From Oscillatoriales cyanobacterium SM2_2_1 (GTDB taxonomy: Bacteria; Cyanobacteriota; Cyanobacteriia; Pseudanabaenales; Pseudanabaenaceae): a stretch of 35,046 bases of DNA. Positions 1-11,326 of this stretch are shown here, in pieces. The stretch's first letter is position 1; each line of letters begins with the position of its first letter. Below the pieces are notes generated by a model. The model did not search any database. It was not told where the DNA came from and was given only the letters and a program-made list of their open reading frames with translations. The translations under genes and the position numbers were made by a program. Where the stretch lies: NCBI GenBank assembly GCA_012031145.1, contig JAAUUH010000022.1, positions 1 to 35,046 of the forward strand, written 5' to 3'.

Positions 1-284
1 ACGCCACCAAACAACAGCTCCCATAGCACGAACGGCTCCCCCACTGCCCGCGCACCCCAGCGACCCATTGGCTCCGCGGCTCGGCAAAATCAGGTCAACA
101 ACCAGAACATCGGTTTTATCGACTAGGCGGCCTAGGGGTTGTGATCATTTAGCTGTCAAACTAGCTGTCAAATACTTTCACGGTTAGGGTTTTAGCCCCT
201 AGCCCATAAAAAATTTGACGGGCACGGTACCGCCTATCCCTAGGGCTTCTCCCTTGAATTGATTCTGTGAATTGATCACGTGCC
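1..284. other. Window edge, mostly non-coding
   Basis: No convincing gene. On the plus strand a frame is open from the window edge to a TAG at 124-126 (41 codons, ending NIGFID). A minus-strand frame over the same bases reads DVLVVDLILP, which faintly recalls a response-regulator receiver strand. Neither has enough length or conservation to call. From about 133 to 245 lies one copy of a dispersed repeat described separately. The stop codon of the coiled-coil gene is at 285-287 on the minus strand. Confidence 0.4.
133..245. repeat. Dispersed repeat, copy 1 (uninterrupted)
   Basis: This stretch aligns with 16445-16650. Shared blocks, in order, are TGTGATCA(T/C)TTAGCTGT, then TAGCTGTCAAATACTTTC against TAGCTATAAATGCTTTC, then CGGT..G(G/A)TT..AGC(C/T)CCTAG, then AAATTTGA(C/T)GGGCACGGTA followed by CG(C/T)CTAT. 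By eye the identity is roughly three quarters. The copy is non-coding and lies just beyond the 3' end of the ParA/coiled-coil operon. No transposase or terminal inverted repeats were seen, so the class of element is unknown. Confidence 0.6.
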
Positions 285-944
285 CTAGAATTGGCGCGAT
301 CGCACCAAAAATGCTGGCAGATCCACCGAGGACTTGACCGGCGCAACCGGCAACTCCTCTTCCCGAGTCCGCAGCCGGGGCGGATGGGTCAAATGGGAGT
401 TGCGCTCTTCCACCGATTGGCAGGAACTGGGCGATTCCGGCGATTGTCGCTTCCGTTCCTCCTGCTGGGATAGCAGCCGCTCTAGGGCCCCACTCAATTG
501 GAGGGCATGGTGTTGGTGGCGCACCGACTGCTCCTTCCAGTGGTTAATTGCAGTTTCAAACTCCGATCGCTGGGAAGACTGCTGCAGGATGAGTTCCTGC
601 AACTCTTGGAGTTGGGTCTCTAGATCCTGATTCCTTTGCTCTAGCGATCGCACCTGCACCTGCCACTCATCGGCATGGGACAAACATTTCAATAAATCTG
701 CTTCCAACTCATCCCGCTGGCGACGAAACGATTCCAGTGCCGCGATCTGCACCTGGGCGGCTGCCAGCTCTGCCTGTAGTTCTGCCATGGCATCGGTGGG
801 GGGCAACACGGGAGCCGCCTCGGCTGCCTCGACTGACCCTTCAGTATCGTCTGGTACCGTTGGCGGACGCTCCGCCTGCTTCTTCCGCGAAGGCGGCGTC
901 CCACTACCCGAAAAAAGACTTCTTGCCAAGTTTGCTTCAGCCAC
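285..944 (-). CDS. Coiled-coil protein coupled to ParA (putative ParA partner)
   Basis: A 219-residue soluble protein in three parts: a short N-terminal segment with a basic patch (SRKK, residues 19-22); a low-complexity Pro/Glu/Ala linker to about residue 50; and a long Gln/Leu/Glu-rich heptad region, about 53-165, that should form a coiled coil. The C-terminal tail is charged and proline-containing and ends in LPAFLVRSRQF. I chose the GTG at 942-944 because it overlaps the parA stop in the string GTGGCTGA, implying translational coupling. Small proteins encoded directly after an orphan ParA are often its adaptor, with a basic N-terminus that stimulates the ATPase and a coiled coil that binds cargo. 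That layout fits here, but I recognise no named family, so the role is inferred from context. Confidence 0.65.
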   Translation of the reverse strand: MAEANLARSLFSGSGTPPSRKKQAERPPTVPDDTEGSVEAAEAAPVLPPTDAMAELQAELAAAQVQIAALESFRRQRDELEADLLKCLSHADEWQVQVRSLEQRNQDLETQLQELQELILQQSSQRSEFETAINHWKEQSVRHQHHALQLSGALERLLSQQEERKRQSPESPSSCQSVEERNSHLTHPPRLRTREEELPVAPVKSSVDLPAFLVRSRQF

Positions 945-1728
945 CTAACACCTCACAGTTCACTAACTCCTGCATCCGCTTCGCCGCCAACTCATTGGGA
1001 CGATACTCGGTCACCGTCAGACCACGGTCAAAGGCAGTCCGAATATCGGCGCTGTCGGGAATCGTGACAGAAGATAGCACATCTCCAAAAATTTGCTGCG
1101 CCTGCTTGAAGAGTTCACCGGTGTGGGAATGCTCCCAAATGCCTCCCGGCAGATAGCGGTCATCCAGCATATTCACAATCACCCGGATATGACGGCTGCC
1201 AATAAATTCCTCTGCCTCCTGAATAAAACGGATGGTGGTTTCGGTGCACTGAAAATCGGTACGGTTTAGACGGGTAGGAATTAACACTTGGTCGGCAGGA
1301 ATCAGGGCGTTGGCGGTCAGTTCATTAAGATCCCCGGGGCTATCGATAAAAACATAGTCATAGAGGTGCTTGATCCGCTCCAGTTCCCGCCTCAGCACCC
1401 CCTCCTTGCCCATCTGCATTGCCGAAAGTTGGGAGACAGCCTCGGCCATTGACACATGGGCTGGTACGATGTCTAACCCCTTCGCCGACTCGTAGATCAA
1501 ATCTTCTATGTGGCGATCGGGGCGTTTTTTGAGAAATGCCAACACCGTATCTGCCTCTTGCAAGCCGTTGTCCTGCCCTAAAAACAAGCTTGTACAAGTC
1601 GTTTGGGAGGTCATGTCAATCACCAGCACCTTAGCTCCCGTCCGAGATACCAGATGGGCTGAGTTGCAGCACAGAGTTGATTTACCGGTGCCGCCCTTGT
1701 TGTTGGTAAAAGCCAGTATCTTCGTCAT
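937..1728 (-). CDS. ParA/MinD-family partition ATPase
   Basis: A 263-residue member of the ParA/Soj group of P-loop ATPases. The deviant Walker A motif NNKGGTGKST is at residues 9-18 and includes the signature lysine K11 needed for the ATP-sandwich dimer. Walker A' is VLVIDMTSQ around D38, where the usual DLDPQ has changed to DMTSQ. Walker B is YVFIDSP. ParA proteins bind DNA non-specifically as ATP dimers and form gradients that position plasmids, chromosomes or protein bodies. No ParB-like gene or obvious parS array is nearby; the only partner candidate is the overlapping coiled-coil gene, so cargo positioning is as likely as DNA segregation. The start is the ATG at 1726-1728. It is transcribed divergently from the giant kinase across a 220-bp gap. 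Confidence 0.88.
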   Translation of the reverse strand: MTKILAFTNNKGGTGKSTLCCNSAHLVSRTGAKVLVIDMTSQTTCTSLFLGQDNGLQEADTVLAFLKKRPDRHIEDLIYESAKGLDIVPAHVSMAEAVSQLSAMQMGKEGVLRRELERIKHLYDYVFIDSPGDLNELTANALIPADQVLIPTRLNRTDFQCTETTIRFIQEAEEFIGSRHIRVIVNMLDDRYLPGGIWEHSHTGELFKQAQQIFGDVLSSVTIPDSADIRTAFDRGLTVTEYRPNELAAKRMQELVNCEVLGG

Positions 1729-1948
1729 GATGATACGAAAATCTGTACCATAGCCTACGGAGATTTAGTCCTAGGGAATTTTTTGTAATAAATATATATA
1801 TCCTCCCCACTTTTAGTCCCGACACTGCGACATCGATCGCGGGTACTGAGATCGGGATCGAGATAATCCCCCAAATGTCCTGCCACAGTTCCTTCGGTCT
1901 CCCCTGATCACCGTGTAGGATGAATGGGTAGCCAACGGCATCGTTACA

Positions 1949-4900
1949 GTGAATGGTGTTTTGCCCTCTTACAGCCAAGCTCCCCTATGTGAACCGGCCC
2001 TGTCCGTAGTCAGTTGTTGGCAGGTGTTCTGCGATCGCCCCGCACAGTGCACCTATGTGTCTCCCGATGCCTGCGATACCCTGGGCTATGACCCCGACCT
2101 GTTGCTGGGGGATGCGGAGCATTGGCTTTCCCGTTTGTCCCAAGGGGGAAGAGACCATTTTTTGACAGCTCTTATTGATCGGGCGATCGCCGGGGCAGTC
2201 AGTGATTGTGACTATCAATTTCGAGATCGGGATAATCGGTGGCGTTCTGTGGTGCAGACCTTTGCCCCCCGCTACGACTCTGCACTGGGGGGCTGGGTCG
2301 TTACGGGTATCACCCGCTGTCTTCGGGAAACGCCAGTCCTGCCGCCGCGAATTCTGGAGTCGTTACAGGTGGGGGTGGTGGTGCATCATCCCGACACCCA
2401 TATCCTTTACGTCAATGACCGGGCTTGTGAGCTTTTGGGGCTGACCCGCGATCAGTTCCTAGGGCGGACGTCCCTCGACCCCTGTTGGAATGTAATCCAC
2501 CAAGATGGTACCAACTTTCCCGGTGACACCCACCCGGCGATAGAATCCATCCGCACCCAGTCCGCGGTTACGGGCGTAGTCATGGGCGTGTTTCGTCCGG
2601 CAGTGGGCGATCGCCAGTGGATTTTGGTTGATGCTATTCCCGAGTTTGGTGCAGACGGAACCCTTTCCCACGTTACGGCAACCTTTACTGACATCAATAT
2701 TCAGGTGCAGTTAGAGCAATCCCTCAAGGGCTTACTCCTCGAAGAAGTTTCCCAGGGCAGCGAAAATATCTTGACAGGGATTGCACATCAAATTGCGGGG
2801 CTGGCGCTCCATGTCTCCCATGTGTTTATTACCGAACTGATTGATGACACCCAGCTCCGTATGCTTGCGGCTTGGGGAGACGGCAAACTGGATGATAAAC
2901 TCCTGACCTACCGCCTGTTTGGCACCCCCTGTAAGGAGTTGCTGTCCGAGGGGATTTTTTATCGCACCGAGCACATTGCTGAGTTATTTCCCGATGATCT
3001 ACTGCTGAGCGACCTGCAGTCCCAAGCCTACGTGGGGGTGGCGCTGCGGGATTCCCAGGGTGAGCCCATGGGCGGACTGTGCGTACTCCATCGCCAGCCC
3101 CTTAACCCACAGCAACTAGAGCATGTGATCCGTACGCTCCGCCTGTTTGCGGTTCGTGCTGCCGCCGAGATGGAGCGCCAGCGCCTTTCGGCTCGCTTGA
3201 CAGCGTTTTTAGATAATCTTCCGGCCTTTGCCTATGTCAAAGATCGCGACAGCAAGCTGCTCTATGCCAACCGCTACTATCAGCAATTCGCCCAAAAGAC
3301 GATGGGGGAACTGCTGGGAGTAGACTGTGCGACGGGCGTCGGTGCGATGGAGGGGTGTCTCCGCACCCATGACCAAGCGGTGCGATCGCAGGGCATTCCC
3401 CTAGAGTTTGAGGAATCCATCGCCCATGGAAGCGAAGACCTAGTCTGCTTGAGTGTTAAATTCCCCATGGACTACGGCTGCATTGGGGGCGTTTCCTTTG
3501 ACATCACTGCGCGCAAACAGGCGGAGGCAGCCCTGGCCAAAAGTGAAGAGCAGCGCCGCCTAGCCCTTGAGCTCACCAACACTGGTAGTTGGGATTTTGA
3601 TGTGGTCACAGGGGTGGCGATCTGGAGCGACAGCCACTACCGACTGATGGGCCTAGAACCCCGCTCACTGCCAAGTACCTACCAAACTTGGTGCGATCGC
3701 GTCCATCCCGAAGATCTCGACTGGGTGGAATCCGCCTTTGCCGACGCCCTAGCCCAACGCCAAACCCTCAATGTGGAGTACCGCATTGTCCATCCCGATG
3801 GCACCTTGCGTTGGGTCTTGACCAAAGGCATGGGCATCTATAACGAATCTGGCGAAGCGGTGCGGATGGTAGGCGTGATGATGGACATAACTGAGCGCCA
3901 ACAGATGGCCCTAGCCCTCGAAGAATCCCGCCGCGGACTAAGCGAGATGATTGAAACCATTAATGACGGACTGATTCTGCTTAACCATAATTGGCGTGTG
4001 ACCTACGTTAATGCCCATGCCGAAGTTCTTCTCCAGCAGCGTCGGGAGCAACTCCTAGGGGAACACCTTAGCCAAGCATTTCCAGAGTCCGGCAGTGAGT
4101 CCCTGCTCACCCAGGTGGCCCATGTCTTGGAGCAGCGCCAAGCGGCGGAGTTTTTGCATTACGAAGGGCATCGTCACCTGTGGCTGGAAGTGCGGGCGTT
4201 GCCGATTCCCGACGGCGGGATGGTCTATTTTCGTGACGTAACCGATCGCCATCAAGCGGCGCTGTTGCTCCAAGCGAGTGAGTCCCGCTACCGCCAAATC
4301 GTGGAGGCCCAAACCGATTTCGTATTGCGCTCCTCCGCCGAGTTGCAGATTCTCTATGCCAATCCGGCCCTGTGCCGGGCTTGGGGGCGATCGCTGCCCG
4401 AACTCCGCCAGCTATTCTGGCATGATGTGGTGCCCGACTTTGAGATGGAGGTTCTGCGGCGTAAGGTCGCCGGGCTCAGCCCAGCGCAGCCAACGTTCTT
4501 CAACACCAACACCGATCTCCGTACTAATGGTCAAATGGGTTGGACCCAGTGGGTAAACCTAGGCATCTTTGATGAGGAGGGCCATCTCGTAGAGATTCAA
4601 TCGGTCGGCCGAGACATTACGGAGATACGCTCGAGCGAACTCCGGTTGAAATTGGCTTTGCGATCAGCGCGGCTGGGCATGGCAGAGATCGATTGGTCAC
4701 GCAAGCGGGTTAGCTTTCTCTCCTATCTGCCCGATGCGGTCATTGAGACCGGAGATCATTTTGTTTCGGTAGATTTTCTTCGATTCCTTGGAACGATTCA
4801 CCCCGAAGATCAATGGAATGTTGATGCCCTCATCCGGCGGATTGACAGCGATCCCACCTTCACTGAGTTTGATGTTGAGAAGCGGCGACAGTCCCGCACG

Positions 4901-7900
4901 GGAATGACCCGCTGGATGCGAATACAGGGCACCATCTACCGGAACATCGAGGGGGGAGCCGAAAAGATGATCTTGCTGGTGCAGGACATTCATGAGCAAA
5001 AGGAAGCAGAGCTCGCGCTGCGCCGCAGCGAAGCGATGCTGCAAGAAGCCCAGCGCACTGCAAAGCTTGGCTATTGGGAGTACTATCCCGAAGATGGTCG
5101 CATCTTTTGGTCTGATGAGGCCTGCCGCATCTTTGAGTGCGACCCGGCTAAGGGTGCCCCGACATTTGCCGAGGCCGAGGCGCGCCTCCACCCCGATGAT
5201 CGCTTGCTCCATACCCGGTGTGTCACCTTAGCCGTGGAGCAGGGCATTCCCTACCACGTCGAACTACGCCTGATCTTGGGTAATGGTAGCTTTAAATACA
5301 TTGAGGGCATCAGCAAAATCGAGCAGCAGAACGGGCGCACTGTCAGGGTCTACGGCTCGGTGCTCGACATTACGGATCGTAAAATTGCTGAATTGGCCTT
5401 AAGGGAAAGTGAGGAGCAGCAAAGCCTCATCCTTCGTCTCAATCAAATTGGGTCATGGGACTGGGAAGTCGATACCGGGCACCTGATCTGGAATGAGGAA
5501 CTCTATTACCTACTCGGTATCGATCTGGACATTCCCCCCAGCTATGAGTTGTTCCTTGACTGCGTCCATCCCCAGGATCGGGAGTCCATCGTCCAAAACT
5601 TACACCATACTTGGACCACTGGGGAAACCTTTAGGGAGGAGTATCGGGTCATCCTACCCAACCAGGAGATCCGTTGGCTCTTGGCTAAGGCAGAGCAGCT
5701 CATTGATACGCGCTCCGTTCATCGCATGGTGGGCGTGCTCATTGATATTACGGAGCGCAAAATGATGGAGGAAGAACTGCGCGATCGCCTCAACCAAGAG
5801 CGACTGCTCAACCAGATGACCCAGGCCCTGCAGGATGTTAAGGATTTTGACCCAATTTGTGCCACGGCCGTTGAGACCCTGCAGCAACTCCTGGCAGTGG
5901 ATCGGGTAGACATCGCTCAATATCACTCCCAGTCAGGGTTGTGGGCGCCAATTTGGGAGCAGTTGGCCCACGATGGTGTTCCATCGGTTCTAGGGAGAGA
6001 ATTTTCCGACCGGGATAATCCCATCATGTCCCGACTCAATCAAGGCGAAGTGATCGTGCTTCAAGAGAATAAAATTTCCGATCCGGGAGTTTGCACCTAC
6101 ACCCAAGGGATTCTCGGAGCTTCAATGATTGCTCCCCTGTTCATTTGCGGTCAGTTGTGGGGATCCGTTAGTGCCTCCTGCATCAACCATTCCCATCAAT
6201 GGCGTGAGTCGGAAGTACGCTTGGTGCGTCTGCTGGTCGATCAACTGGCGATCGCCCTGCACCAATCCCATCTGCATCAACAACTGAGAGCGGAGCGAGC
6301 GTTCCTTGCTAGCATCTACGAAGGGGGAGATAATTCCATTTTTGTCGTCGATGTCTCTGAGGATTGCCAAGTTTACTATGTTGGCTTTAACCCTGCCCAC
6401 GAGCGCCGCACCGGCATGACCACTGCCGAGATTCGTGGTAAGACTCCTTGGGAAATATTTCCAGATCGCGCACCACAATTAATGGAGCACTATTGCGCCT
6501 GTATTACATTGAAGCAATCAATCACCTATGAAATCTACATTCCCTACAGCCGCGAGGCAGCATGGTGGTTGATCACCCTCAATCCTCTATTTGATGGCAC
6601 GGGACAGGTCTATCGAATTGTTGGTAATGCCATCAATATCACTGATCGCAAACTGCTCGAAACCGCCCTCCAGGAAAATCTAGAGCGATTTCAGCGACTA
6701 ATTGACAATGTGCCGGCTTCCGTCTATCAGTTTGTGAAGGTACCGAGTGGGGCGATGCGGTTCACCTACATTAGTGAGAATGCTAGGGAAATCTACGAGA
6801 TGACCGTCGAAACTTGTCTAGCCCAAATAGAGCGGATGTGGGCGATACTCCACCCGGATGATGTGCTTCAGATGCAGGAAACTATAGCCGCGTCTGCCCG
6901 CACCCTGACACCTTGGGTGAATGAGCATCGGATCATCACAGAGTCGGGAACCCTGAAGTATCTCTCGGCAATGGCCCGTCCCTCCCTTCAAGCCAATGGC
7001 GATGTGGTTTGGGATGGGGTGGTGACCGACATCACAGAGCGCAAACTTTTAGAAATTGCCCTTGAGGAGAACTTGGAGCGGTTTCGACGATTACTCAATA
7101 ACGTTCCGGTGGTGGTCTATCGCTTTACCCTTTTTGCCAATGGGCGCAACGCATTTACCTACCTCAGTGATAATGTCGCGGAGATGTACGAGTTGCCCCT
7201 AGAAGTCTGTCTCCATGAAAGCGATCGCCTCTGGTCTATGGTGCATCCCGATGACTCAGCCGAGCTAGGAGCCTCCATTGCTGCCTCTGCCGAAGACCTC
7301 ACCGACTGGTTGAGTGAGCATCGGATTATCACTCCTTCGGGGGTATGCAAATGGCTTTCTGCCCGTTCCCGTCCCAGTCGCCTACCTAATGGTGATACGG
7401 TGTGGGATGGGGTGCTAATCGATATCACAGAGCGTAAACGCGCAGAGTCTGAGATTCGTCAGCAGCAACAATTCTTGACCGATATTGCCGAATCCACCCT
7501 AGCGATTCTCTACATTTTTGATCTTGAGGAACGGCGGAATATATTTGTTAATCCGGAAGTGACCGCTGTTCTTGGCTACTCGATGGATGAGATTCAGTCC
7601 CTAGGTTCGCTGCTTTTCCCCACCCTAGCTCATCCCGAAGATCTCCCGCGCATTCAGTCTAATTTGGCTCGCTTCACTAGCGATGCGGATAAATCCGTAA
7701 TGGAGATTGAGTATCGATTACGACATAAGGATGGGCGCTGGTTGTGGCTCCTCAGTCGCGATCGCGTCCTTAACCTTACCCCCGACGGGCGGGTCAAGCA
7801 GATTCTCGGTGTGGCTACGGACATCACTTCGATTAAGGAAACCCAAATTGCCCTCCAAGATAGCGAAACTCGCTTCCGCAATATTGCCACCAACATTCCT

Positions 7901-9409
7901 GGGATGATTTTGCGCTATGTGCTAGACCCTGATGGCTCCGATACCCTGGAATACGTTAGCCCGGGGTGTTTTGGGCTATGGGGGGTGTCATCGGAAGTGG
8001 CGCTGCGGGATATCGGCAGTCTCTGGCGGCTGGTGTTGCCCGAGGACGTTCCGGCGATGCGGGCATCAATTCGCGAGGCATTTACGAACCTCACTCCCTG
8101 GAATTGCGAGTGGCGGATTCGCACACCCTCGGGAAAACTGAAATGGCTGTGCGGTAATGGAACCCCCCGCCGGATTGGGAGTAATGTGGTCACCGACACG
8201 ATTATTCTTGACATCAGCGATCGCAAGCAGGCGGAACTGGAGCTCCTGTGTGCCAAGGAAGGGGCCGAGGCTGCCAGCCGTGCCAAGAGCGAGTTTTTGA
8301 GTGTGATGAGCCATGAACTGCGCACGCCCCTCAACGCCATCTGTGGCTTTACCCAACTGCTGAAGATGTCGGAGCTAAATGAAGAGCAGCACGAGTACCT
8401 CAGTTGTGTCGGCAGTAGCGCCGATCACCTTCTCAGCCTGATTTCCGATATTCTCGATTTCGTCAGTGCGGAGTCCGAGCGTGTCCAGATCCTGTGCGAG
8501 GAGTTTTCCCTCCATGGGTGCGTCCAGGACACTATGCAGTTGATGCGTGCCCAAGTGCAGGATAAGCCGGTCACCCTGCGGTCTTGGATTGCTCCCAATG
8601 TTCCCCAGGTGGTGCTGGGGGATGAGGTGCGCCTGCGGCAGGTGTTGATTAATTTGGTGGGGAATGGCATCAAGTTTACGGCGGCAGGGGAGGTGGTGGT
8701 GACGGTGCAGTCCCAGTGCCTCGACCATATCCGCCATCTCTATGAATTGCGCTTCCAGGTTCAGGATACGGGCATTGGTATTGACCAGTCCCAGCGCAGT
8801 CGCCTCTTTTTGCCCTTCTCCCAAGTAGATAGTTCCATCGCCCGCCGCTATGGCGGGACAGGACTAGGGCTGGCCATTTGCAAGCGCCTCTGTGAAAAGA
8901 TGGGTGGCGCTATCGATGTGGAAAGCTCACTGGGACAGGGATCAACCTTTACCTTTACCATTCGGGTGCAGGCGGCGGTGACCCCATCGGCGGGGTCAAG
9001 GGGGACGGTGCCGCTGGCCCCAGTTTCGGGCGATAGGGAACACCTCAGGATTTTAATTGTGGAAGATAATTTGTTTAATCAAAAACTGCTACTGGCAACT
9101 CTTGCCAATTTAGGATACCGGGCAGATGTGGCCGATTCGGGCGATCGCGCCCTCACCCAGGTCTGTCAGCATTCCTACGATGTGATCTTTATGGATATTC
9201 ATATTCCTGATTACGACGGGCGATCGCTCACACGCCAAATTCGGCAAATGGCGATTGTCCAGCCCATGATTTTTGCAGTTAGCGGCGATGACACAATAGA
9301 ATGCAAGGAATCCGCCTTCCTCGCTGGGGTGGATGATTACCTCACCAAACCTTTCAAGATTGGTGACATTGTGGAGGTGCTAGACCGAGCAGTGGCCTGC
9401 AAGCTCTAA
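1949..9409 (+). CDS. Giant hybrid histidine kinase, ~14 PAS and 2 GAF domains
   Basis: A 2486-residue cytoplasmic sensor with no membrane segments. Domain order by approximate residue: PAS 20-127 and 132-257; GAF 260-412; PAS from 416, 540, 668, 784, 905, 1036 and 1163; GAF 1280-1448; PAS from 1450, 1583, 1714, 1845 and 1978; HisKA with phospho-acceptor H2122 in [10 protein letters not shown]; HATPase with a NGIKFT box, DTGIGI and GGTGLGLAI; receiver domain from about 2368 with ILIVEDN, phospho-acceptor D2416 in FMDIHIP and K in YLTKPF. Twelve PAS units end in a PAC-type tail such as DITERK. All kinase and receiver residues are present, so it should autophosphorylate and relay internally. PAS and GAF domains bind small ligands or chromophores, but the signal cannot be told from sequence; the GAF domains lack an obvious bilin-binding motif that I could identify. 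The start is the GTG at 1949, the first start codon after an in-frame TAG at 1916-1918. Confidence 0.93.
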   Translation: MNGVLPSYSQAPLCEPALSVVSCWQVFCDRPAQCTYVSPDACDTLGYDPDLLLGDAEHWLSRLSQGGRDHFLTALIDRAIAGAVSDCDYQFRDRDNRWRSVVQTFAPRYDSALGGWVVTGITRCLRETPVLPPRILESLQVGVVVHHPDTHILYVNDRACELLGLTRDQFLGRTSLDPCWNVIHQDGTNFPGDTHPAIESIRTQSAVTGVVMGVFRPAVGDRQWILVDAIPEFGADGTLSHVTATFTDINIQVQLEQSLKGLLLEEVSQGSENILTGIAHQIAGLALHVSHVFITELIDDTQLRMLAAWGDGKLDDKLLTYRLFGTPCKELLSEGIFYRTEHIAELFPDDLLLSDLQSQAYVGVALRDSQGEPMGGLCVLHRQPLNPQQLEHVIRTLRLFAVRAAAEMERQRLSARLTAFLDNLPAFAYVKDRDSKLLYANRYYQQFAQKTMGELLGVDCATGVGAMEGCLRTHDQAVRSQGIPLEFEESIAHGSEDLVCLSVKFPMDYGCIGGVSFDITARKQAEAALAKSEEQRRLALELTNTGSWDFDVVTGVAIWSDSHYRLMGLEPRSLPSTYQTWCDRVHPEDLDWVESAFADALAQRQTLNVEYRIVHPDGTLRWVLTKGMGIYNESGEAVRMVGVMMDITERQQMALALEESRRGLSEMIETINDGLILLNHNWRVTYVNAHAEVLLQQRREQLLGEHLSQAFPESGSESLLTQVAHVLEQRQAAEFLHYEGHRHLWLEVRALPIPDGGMVYFRDVTDRHQAALLLQASESRYRQIVEAQTDFVLRSSAELQILYANPALCRAWGRSLPELRQLFWHDVVPDFEMEVLRRKVAGLSPAQPTFFNTNTDLRTNGQMGWTQWVNLGIFDEEGHLVEIQSVGRDITEIRSSELRLKLALRSARLGMAEIDWSRKRVSFLSYLPDAVIETGDHFVSVDFLRFLGTIHPEDQWNVDALIRRIDSDPTFTEFDVEKRRQSRTGMTRWMRIQGTIYRNIEGGAEKMILLVQDIHEQKEAELALRRSEAMLQEAQRTAKLGYWEYYPEDGRIFWSDEACRIFECDPAKGAPTFAEAEARLHPDDRLLHTRCVTLAVEQGIPYHVELRLILGNGSFKYIEGISKIEQQNGRTVRVYGSVLDITDRKIAELALRESEEQQSLILRLNQIGSWDWEVDTGHLIWNEELYYLLGIDLDIPPSYELFLDCVHPQDRESIVQNLHHTWTTGETFREEYRVILPNQEIRWLLAKAEQLIDTRSVHRMVGVLIDITERKMMEEELRDRLNQERLLNQMTQALQDVKDFDPICATAVETLQQLLAVDRVDIAQYHSQSGLWAPIWEQLAHDGVPSVLGREFSDRDNPIMSRLNQGEVIVLQENKISDPGVCTYTQGILGASMIAPLFICGQLWGSVSASCINHSHQWRESEVRLVRLLVDQLAIALHQSHLHQQLRAERAFLASIYEGGDNSIFVVDVSEDCQVYYVGFNPAHERRTGMTTAEIRGKTPWEIFPDRAPQLMEHYCACITLKQSITYEIYIPYSREAAWWLITLNPLFDGTGQVYRIVGNAINITDRKLLETALQENLERFQRLIDNVPASVYQFVKVPSGAMRFTYISENAREIYEMTVETCLAQIERMWAILHPDDVLQMQETIAASARTLTPWVNEHRIITESGTLKYLSAMARPSLQANGDVVWDGVVTDITERKLLEIALEENLERFRRLLNNVPVVVYRFTLFANGRNAFTYLSDNVAEMYELPLEVCLHESDRLWSMVHPDDSAELGASIAASAEDLTDWLSEHRIITPSGVCKWLSARSRPSRLPNGDTVWDGVLIDITERKRAESEIRQQQQFLTDIAESTLAILYIFDLEERRNIFVNPEVTAVLGYSMDEIQSLGSLLFPTLAHPEDLPRIQSNLARFTSDADKSVMEIEYRLRHKDGRWLWLLSRDRVLNLTPDGRVKQILGVATDITSIKETQIALQDSETRFRNIATNIPGMILRYVLDPDGSDTLEYVSPGCFGLWGVSSEVALRDIGSLWRLVLPEDVPAMRASIREAFTNLTPWNCEWRIRTPSGKLKWLCGNGTPRRIGSNVVTDTIILDISDRKQAELELLCAKEGAEAASRAKSEFLSVMSHELRTPLNAICGFTQLLKMSELNEEQHEYLSCVGSSADHLLSLISDILDFVSAESERVQILCEEFSLHGCVQDTMQLMRAQVQDKPVTLRSWIAPNVPQVVLGDEVRLRQVLINLVGNGIKFTAAGEVVVTVQSQCLDHIRHLYELRFQVQDTGIGIDQSQRSRLFLPFSQVDSSIARRYGGTGLGLAICKRLCEKMGGAIDVESSLGQGSTFTFTIRVQAAVTPSAGSRGTVPLAPVSGDREHLRILIVEDNLFNQKLLLATLANLGYRADVADSGDRALTQVCQHSYDVIFMDIHIPDYDGRSLTRQIRQMAIVQPMIFAVSGDDTIECKESAFLAGVDDYLTKPFKIGDIVEVLDRAVACKL

Positions 9410-9474
9410 TCTGGGTACCATTCCCTAGGAGCGGGGGATATGATAGGAGGATTCCACTCCCCTAGACCACTACG

Positions 9475-10467
9475 ATGCAGTTTGTCGATCAGGCTCGAAT
9501 TCACGTCCGCGCTGGCAAGGGCGGTGATGGTATTGTTGCCTTTCGGCGGGAAAAGTATGTTCCAGCCGGCGGCCCTGCTGGCGGTAATGGCGGGCAGGGC
9601 GGGTCGGTGATCCTGGAAGCCACAACCGATCTGCAAACATTGCTGGACTTTCGCTTTTCTAGCCATTTCAATGCCGAGGACGGCGAACGGGGTGGGCCCA
9701 AAAATATGACCGGTGCCCAAGGGGAGGACTTGGTGATTAAGGTGCCCTGCGGTACGGTGGCGATCGCCGAAACCGAAGACGGCGAGACCCTTTTGGGCGA
9801 TCTCGTAGAGTCGGGGCAACGGGTGCTTATTGCCAAGGGGGGCAAGGGGGGGCTGGGCAATCGACATTTTTTAAGCAATCAAAACCGTGCCCCCGGCTAT
9901 GCTTTGCCCGGGCTGCCCGGCGAGGAACTGGATGTGCGGTTGGAGTTGAAGCTGTTAGCGGAAGTGGGCATTGTGGGGATGCCCAACGCCGGTAAGTCCA
10001 CCCTGATTTCGGTGCTGTCGGCGGCCCGCCCTAAGATTGCCGACTATCCCTTTACCACCCTAGTACCCAACCTCGGAGTGGTGCCCCGACCCGATCGCGA
10101 TGGTGTGGTGTTTGCCGACATCCCCGGACTGATTGAGGGAGCATCCTTGGGCGTGGGACTGGGCCATGAGTTTCTGCGCCATGTGGAACGGACGCGGGTG
10201 TTAATTCACCTGATCGATGGCACCCAAGAGGATCCCTGGGCCATCTACCAAACCATTCAGCGGGAGCTAGCGGCCTACGGAGAACTGTTGCTCCATAAGC
10301 CGCAAATTGTGGTGCTCAATAAACTGGACGCGGTACATGAAGCCCGGGTGCCCGATTTAATTGCGGCCTTTCCCCAACCACCGCTACTGATTTCGGCGGT
10401 GGCTCGTCAGGGACTAGATGAACTGCTCCATGCCACTTGGGCAATGCTAGAAACCGTGGTGGCATAG
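9475..10467 (+). CDS. obgE: Obg-family GTPase
   Basis: A 330-residue Obg/CgtA GTPase, which acts in late assembly of the 50S ribosomal subunit and stress control. Residues 1-158 are the glycine-rich Obg fold ([29 protein letters not shown]). The G domain follows with G1 GMPNAGKST at 168-176, TT in switch I (FTTLVPN), G3 DIPGL, G4 NKLD and a G5-like ISAVA. It lacks the long acidic C-terminal extension of some homologues, a normal variation. The start is the ATG at 9475, 65 bp after the giant kinase; the nearest AGGAGG (9447-9452) is too far upstream to act as its ribosome-binding site. The 3' end overlaps the convergent rsmH by 61 bp, and a small GCGGG-ATA-CCCGC hairpin (10467-10479) starts at the last base of its stop codon. 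Confidence 0.96.
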   Translation: MQFVDQARIHVRAGKGGDGIVAFRREKYVPAGGPAGGNGGQGGSVILEATTDLQTLLDFRFSSHFNAEDGERGGPKNMTGAQGEDLVIKVPCGTVAIAETEDGETLLGDLVESGQRVLIAKGGKGGLGNRHFLSNQNRAPGYALPGLPGEELDVRLELKLLAEVGIVGMPNAGKSTLISVLSAARPKIADYPFTTLVPNLGVVPRPDRDGVVFADIPGLIEGASLGVGLGHEFLRHVERTRVLIHLIDGTQEDPWAIYQTIQRELAAYGELLLHKPQIVVLNKLDAVHEARVPDLIAAFPQPPLLISAVARQGLDELLHATWAMLETVVA

Positions 10468-11324
10468 CGGGATACCCGCAGTTTGGCTGAGCGCGATCGC
10501 GGGTTTTGCTGCTGTTCGGCTGCGGTGGCCGTGATCGGCTTTTTGGTGATCACCTCTAGGTGCGGGTCGTTACGAAAGGCATTTTTCACCAAGCGGTCTT
10601 CCAAACTATGGAAGCTAATAACGACTACGGTGCCATGGGGTTTGAGCCAACCGGGCACCCGCGTCAGCCACTCACTGAGGGAATCCAGTTCCTGATTGAC
10701 CACAATCCGTAGGGCTTGGAAGGTGCGGGTTGCGGGGTGGATGCGTCCGTAGCGATAGGCCGGGGGGACGGCATGGGCGATGGTGTCGGCTAGATCCCTA
10801 GTGGAGGCAAAGGGGCGCGATCGCCCGATGGCCTTGGCAATACGGCGGGCATAGCGTTCTTCGCCATAGGTGAAGATCACATCGGCCAATTCAGCTTCGG
10901 GATAGGTATTCACCACATCGGCGGCGGTGAGATCCTGACGGCGATCCATGCGCATATCGAGGTCGCCATCGTCTCGAAAACTAAACCCCCGCTGGGGCTG
11001 ATCCAATTGGGCCGAGCTTACGCCCAAATCGGCGAGGATACCGTCATAGCAGTGCTCCGACGGCGGTTGAAAGCTGGCGAAGTTGCCGTGGCAAAATTCC
11101 ACGCGATCGCCCCAAGTCGCCAAGGTGTCCCGTGCGGCGGCAAGGGCAGCCTCATCCCGATCCAGACAGGTCAGGCGTGCTCCCTGGGCAGCGGTCAAGA
11201 TCAGCCGACTGTGGCCGCCCCCGCCAACGGTGCAATCTAAATAGTGCCCCCCATCCACAGGACTAAGGGCTGCAAGCACCTCGACGGGCAAAACAGGGGT
11301 GTGGTGAAAGGCGATCGCGTCCAT
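10407..11324 (-). CDS. rsmH: 16S rRNA (cytosine-1402-N4)-methyltransferase
   Basis: A 305-residue RsmH (formerly MraW), which methylates N4 of C1402 in the 16S rRNA decoding centre using SAM. The N-terminus [11 protein letters not shown], the SAM-binding loop [12 protein letters not shown] (residues 28-39), [29 protein letters not shown] and the C-terminal block [10 protein letters not shown] are all characteristic. The ATG at 11322-11324 is the correct start because conservation begins there; it lies two bases after the TAG of the upstream U32 gene, so the two are surely co-transcribed. The protein usually ends shortly after [11 protein letters not shown]. Here about 20 more residues, serine-rich at the end, run through the obgE terminal codons on the opposite strand. 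Confidence 0.95.
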   Translation of the reverse strand: MDAIAFHHTPVLPVEVLAALSPVDGGHYLDCTVGGGGHSRLILTAAQGARLTCLDRDEAALAAARDTLATWGDRVEFCHGNFASFQPPSEHCYDGILADLGVSSAQLDQPQRGFSFRDDGDLDMRMDRRQDLTAADVVNTYPEAELADVIFTYGEERYARRIAKAIGRSRPFASTRDLADTIAHAVPPAYRYGRIHPATRTFQALRIVVNQELDSLSEWLTRVPGWLKPHGTVVVISFHSLEDRLVKNAFRNDPHLEVITKKPITATAAEQQQNPRSRSAKLRVSRYATTVSSIAQVAWSSSSSP

Positions 11325-11326
11325 GG

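Noticed and set aside
937-1728. Naming the ParA as McdA of the carboxysome system
   Set aside because: The pair looks similar in build, but the partner lacks a clear McdB C-terminus and no carboxysome gene is near; only a hypothesis.
4697-5212. 171-codon minus-strand open frame inside the giant kinase
   Set aside because: It lies wholly antisense to conserved PAS domains, has no family-like motifs, and similar long antisense frames recur throughout this GC-rich gene.
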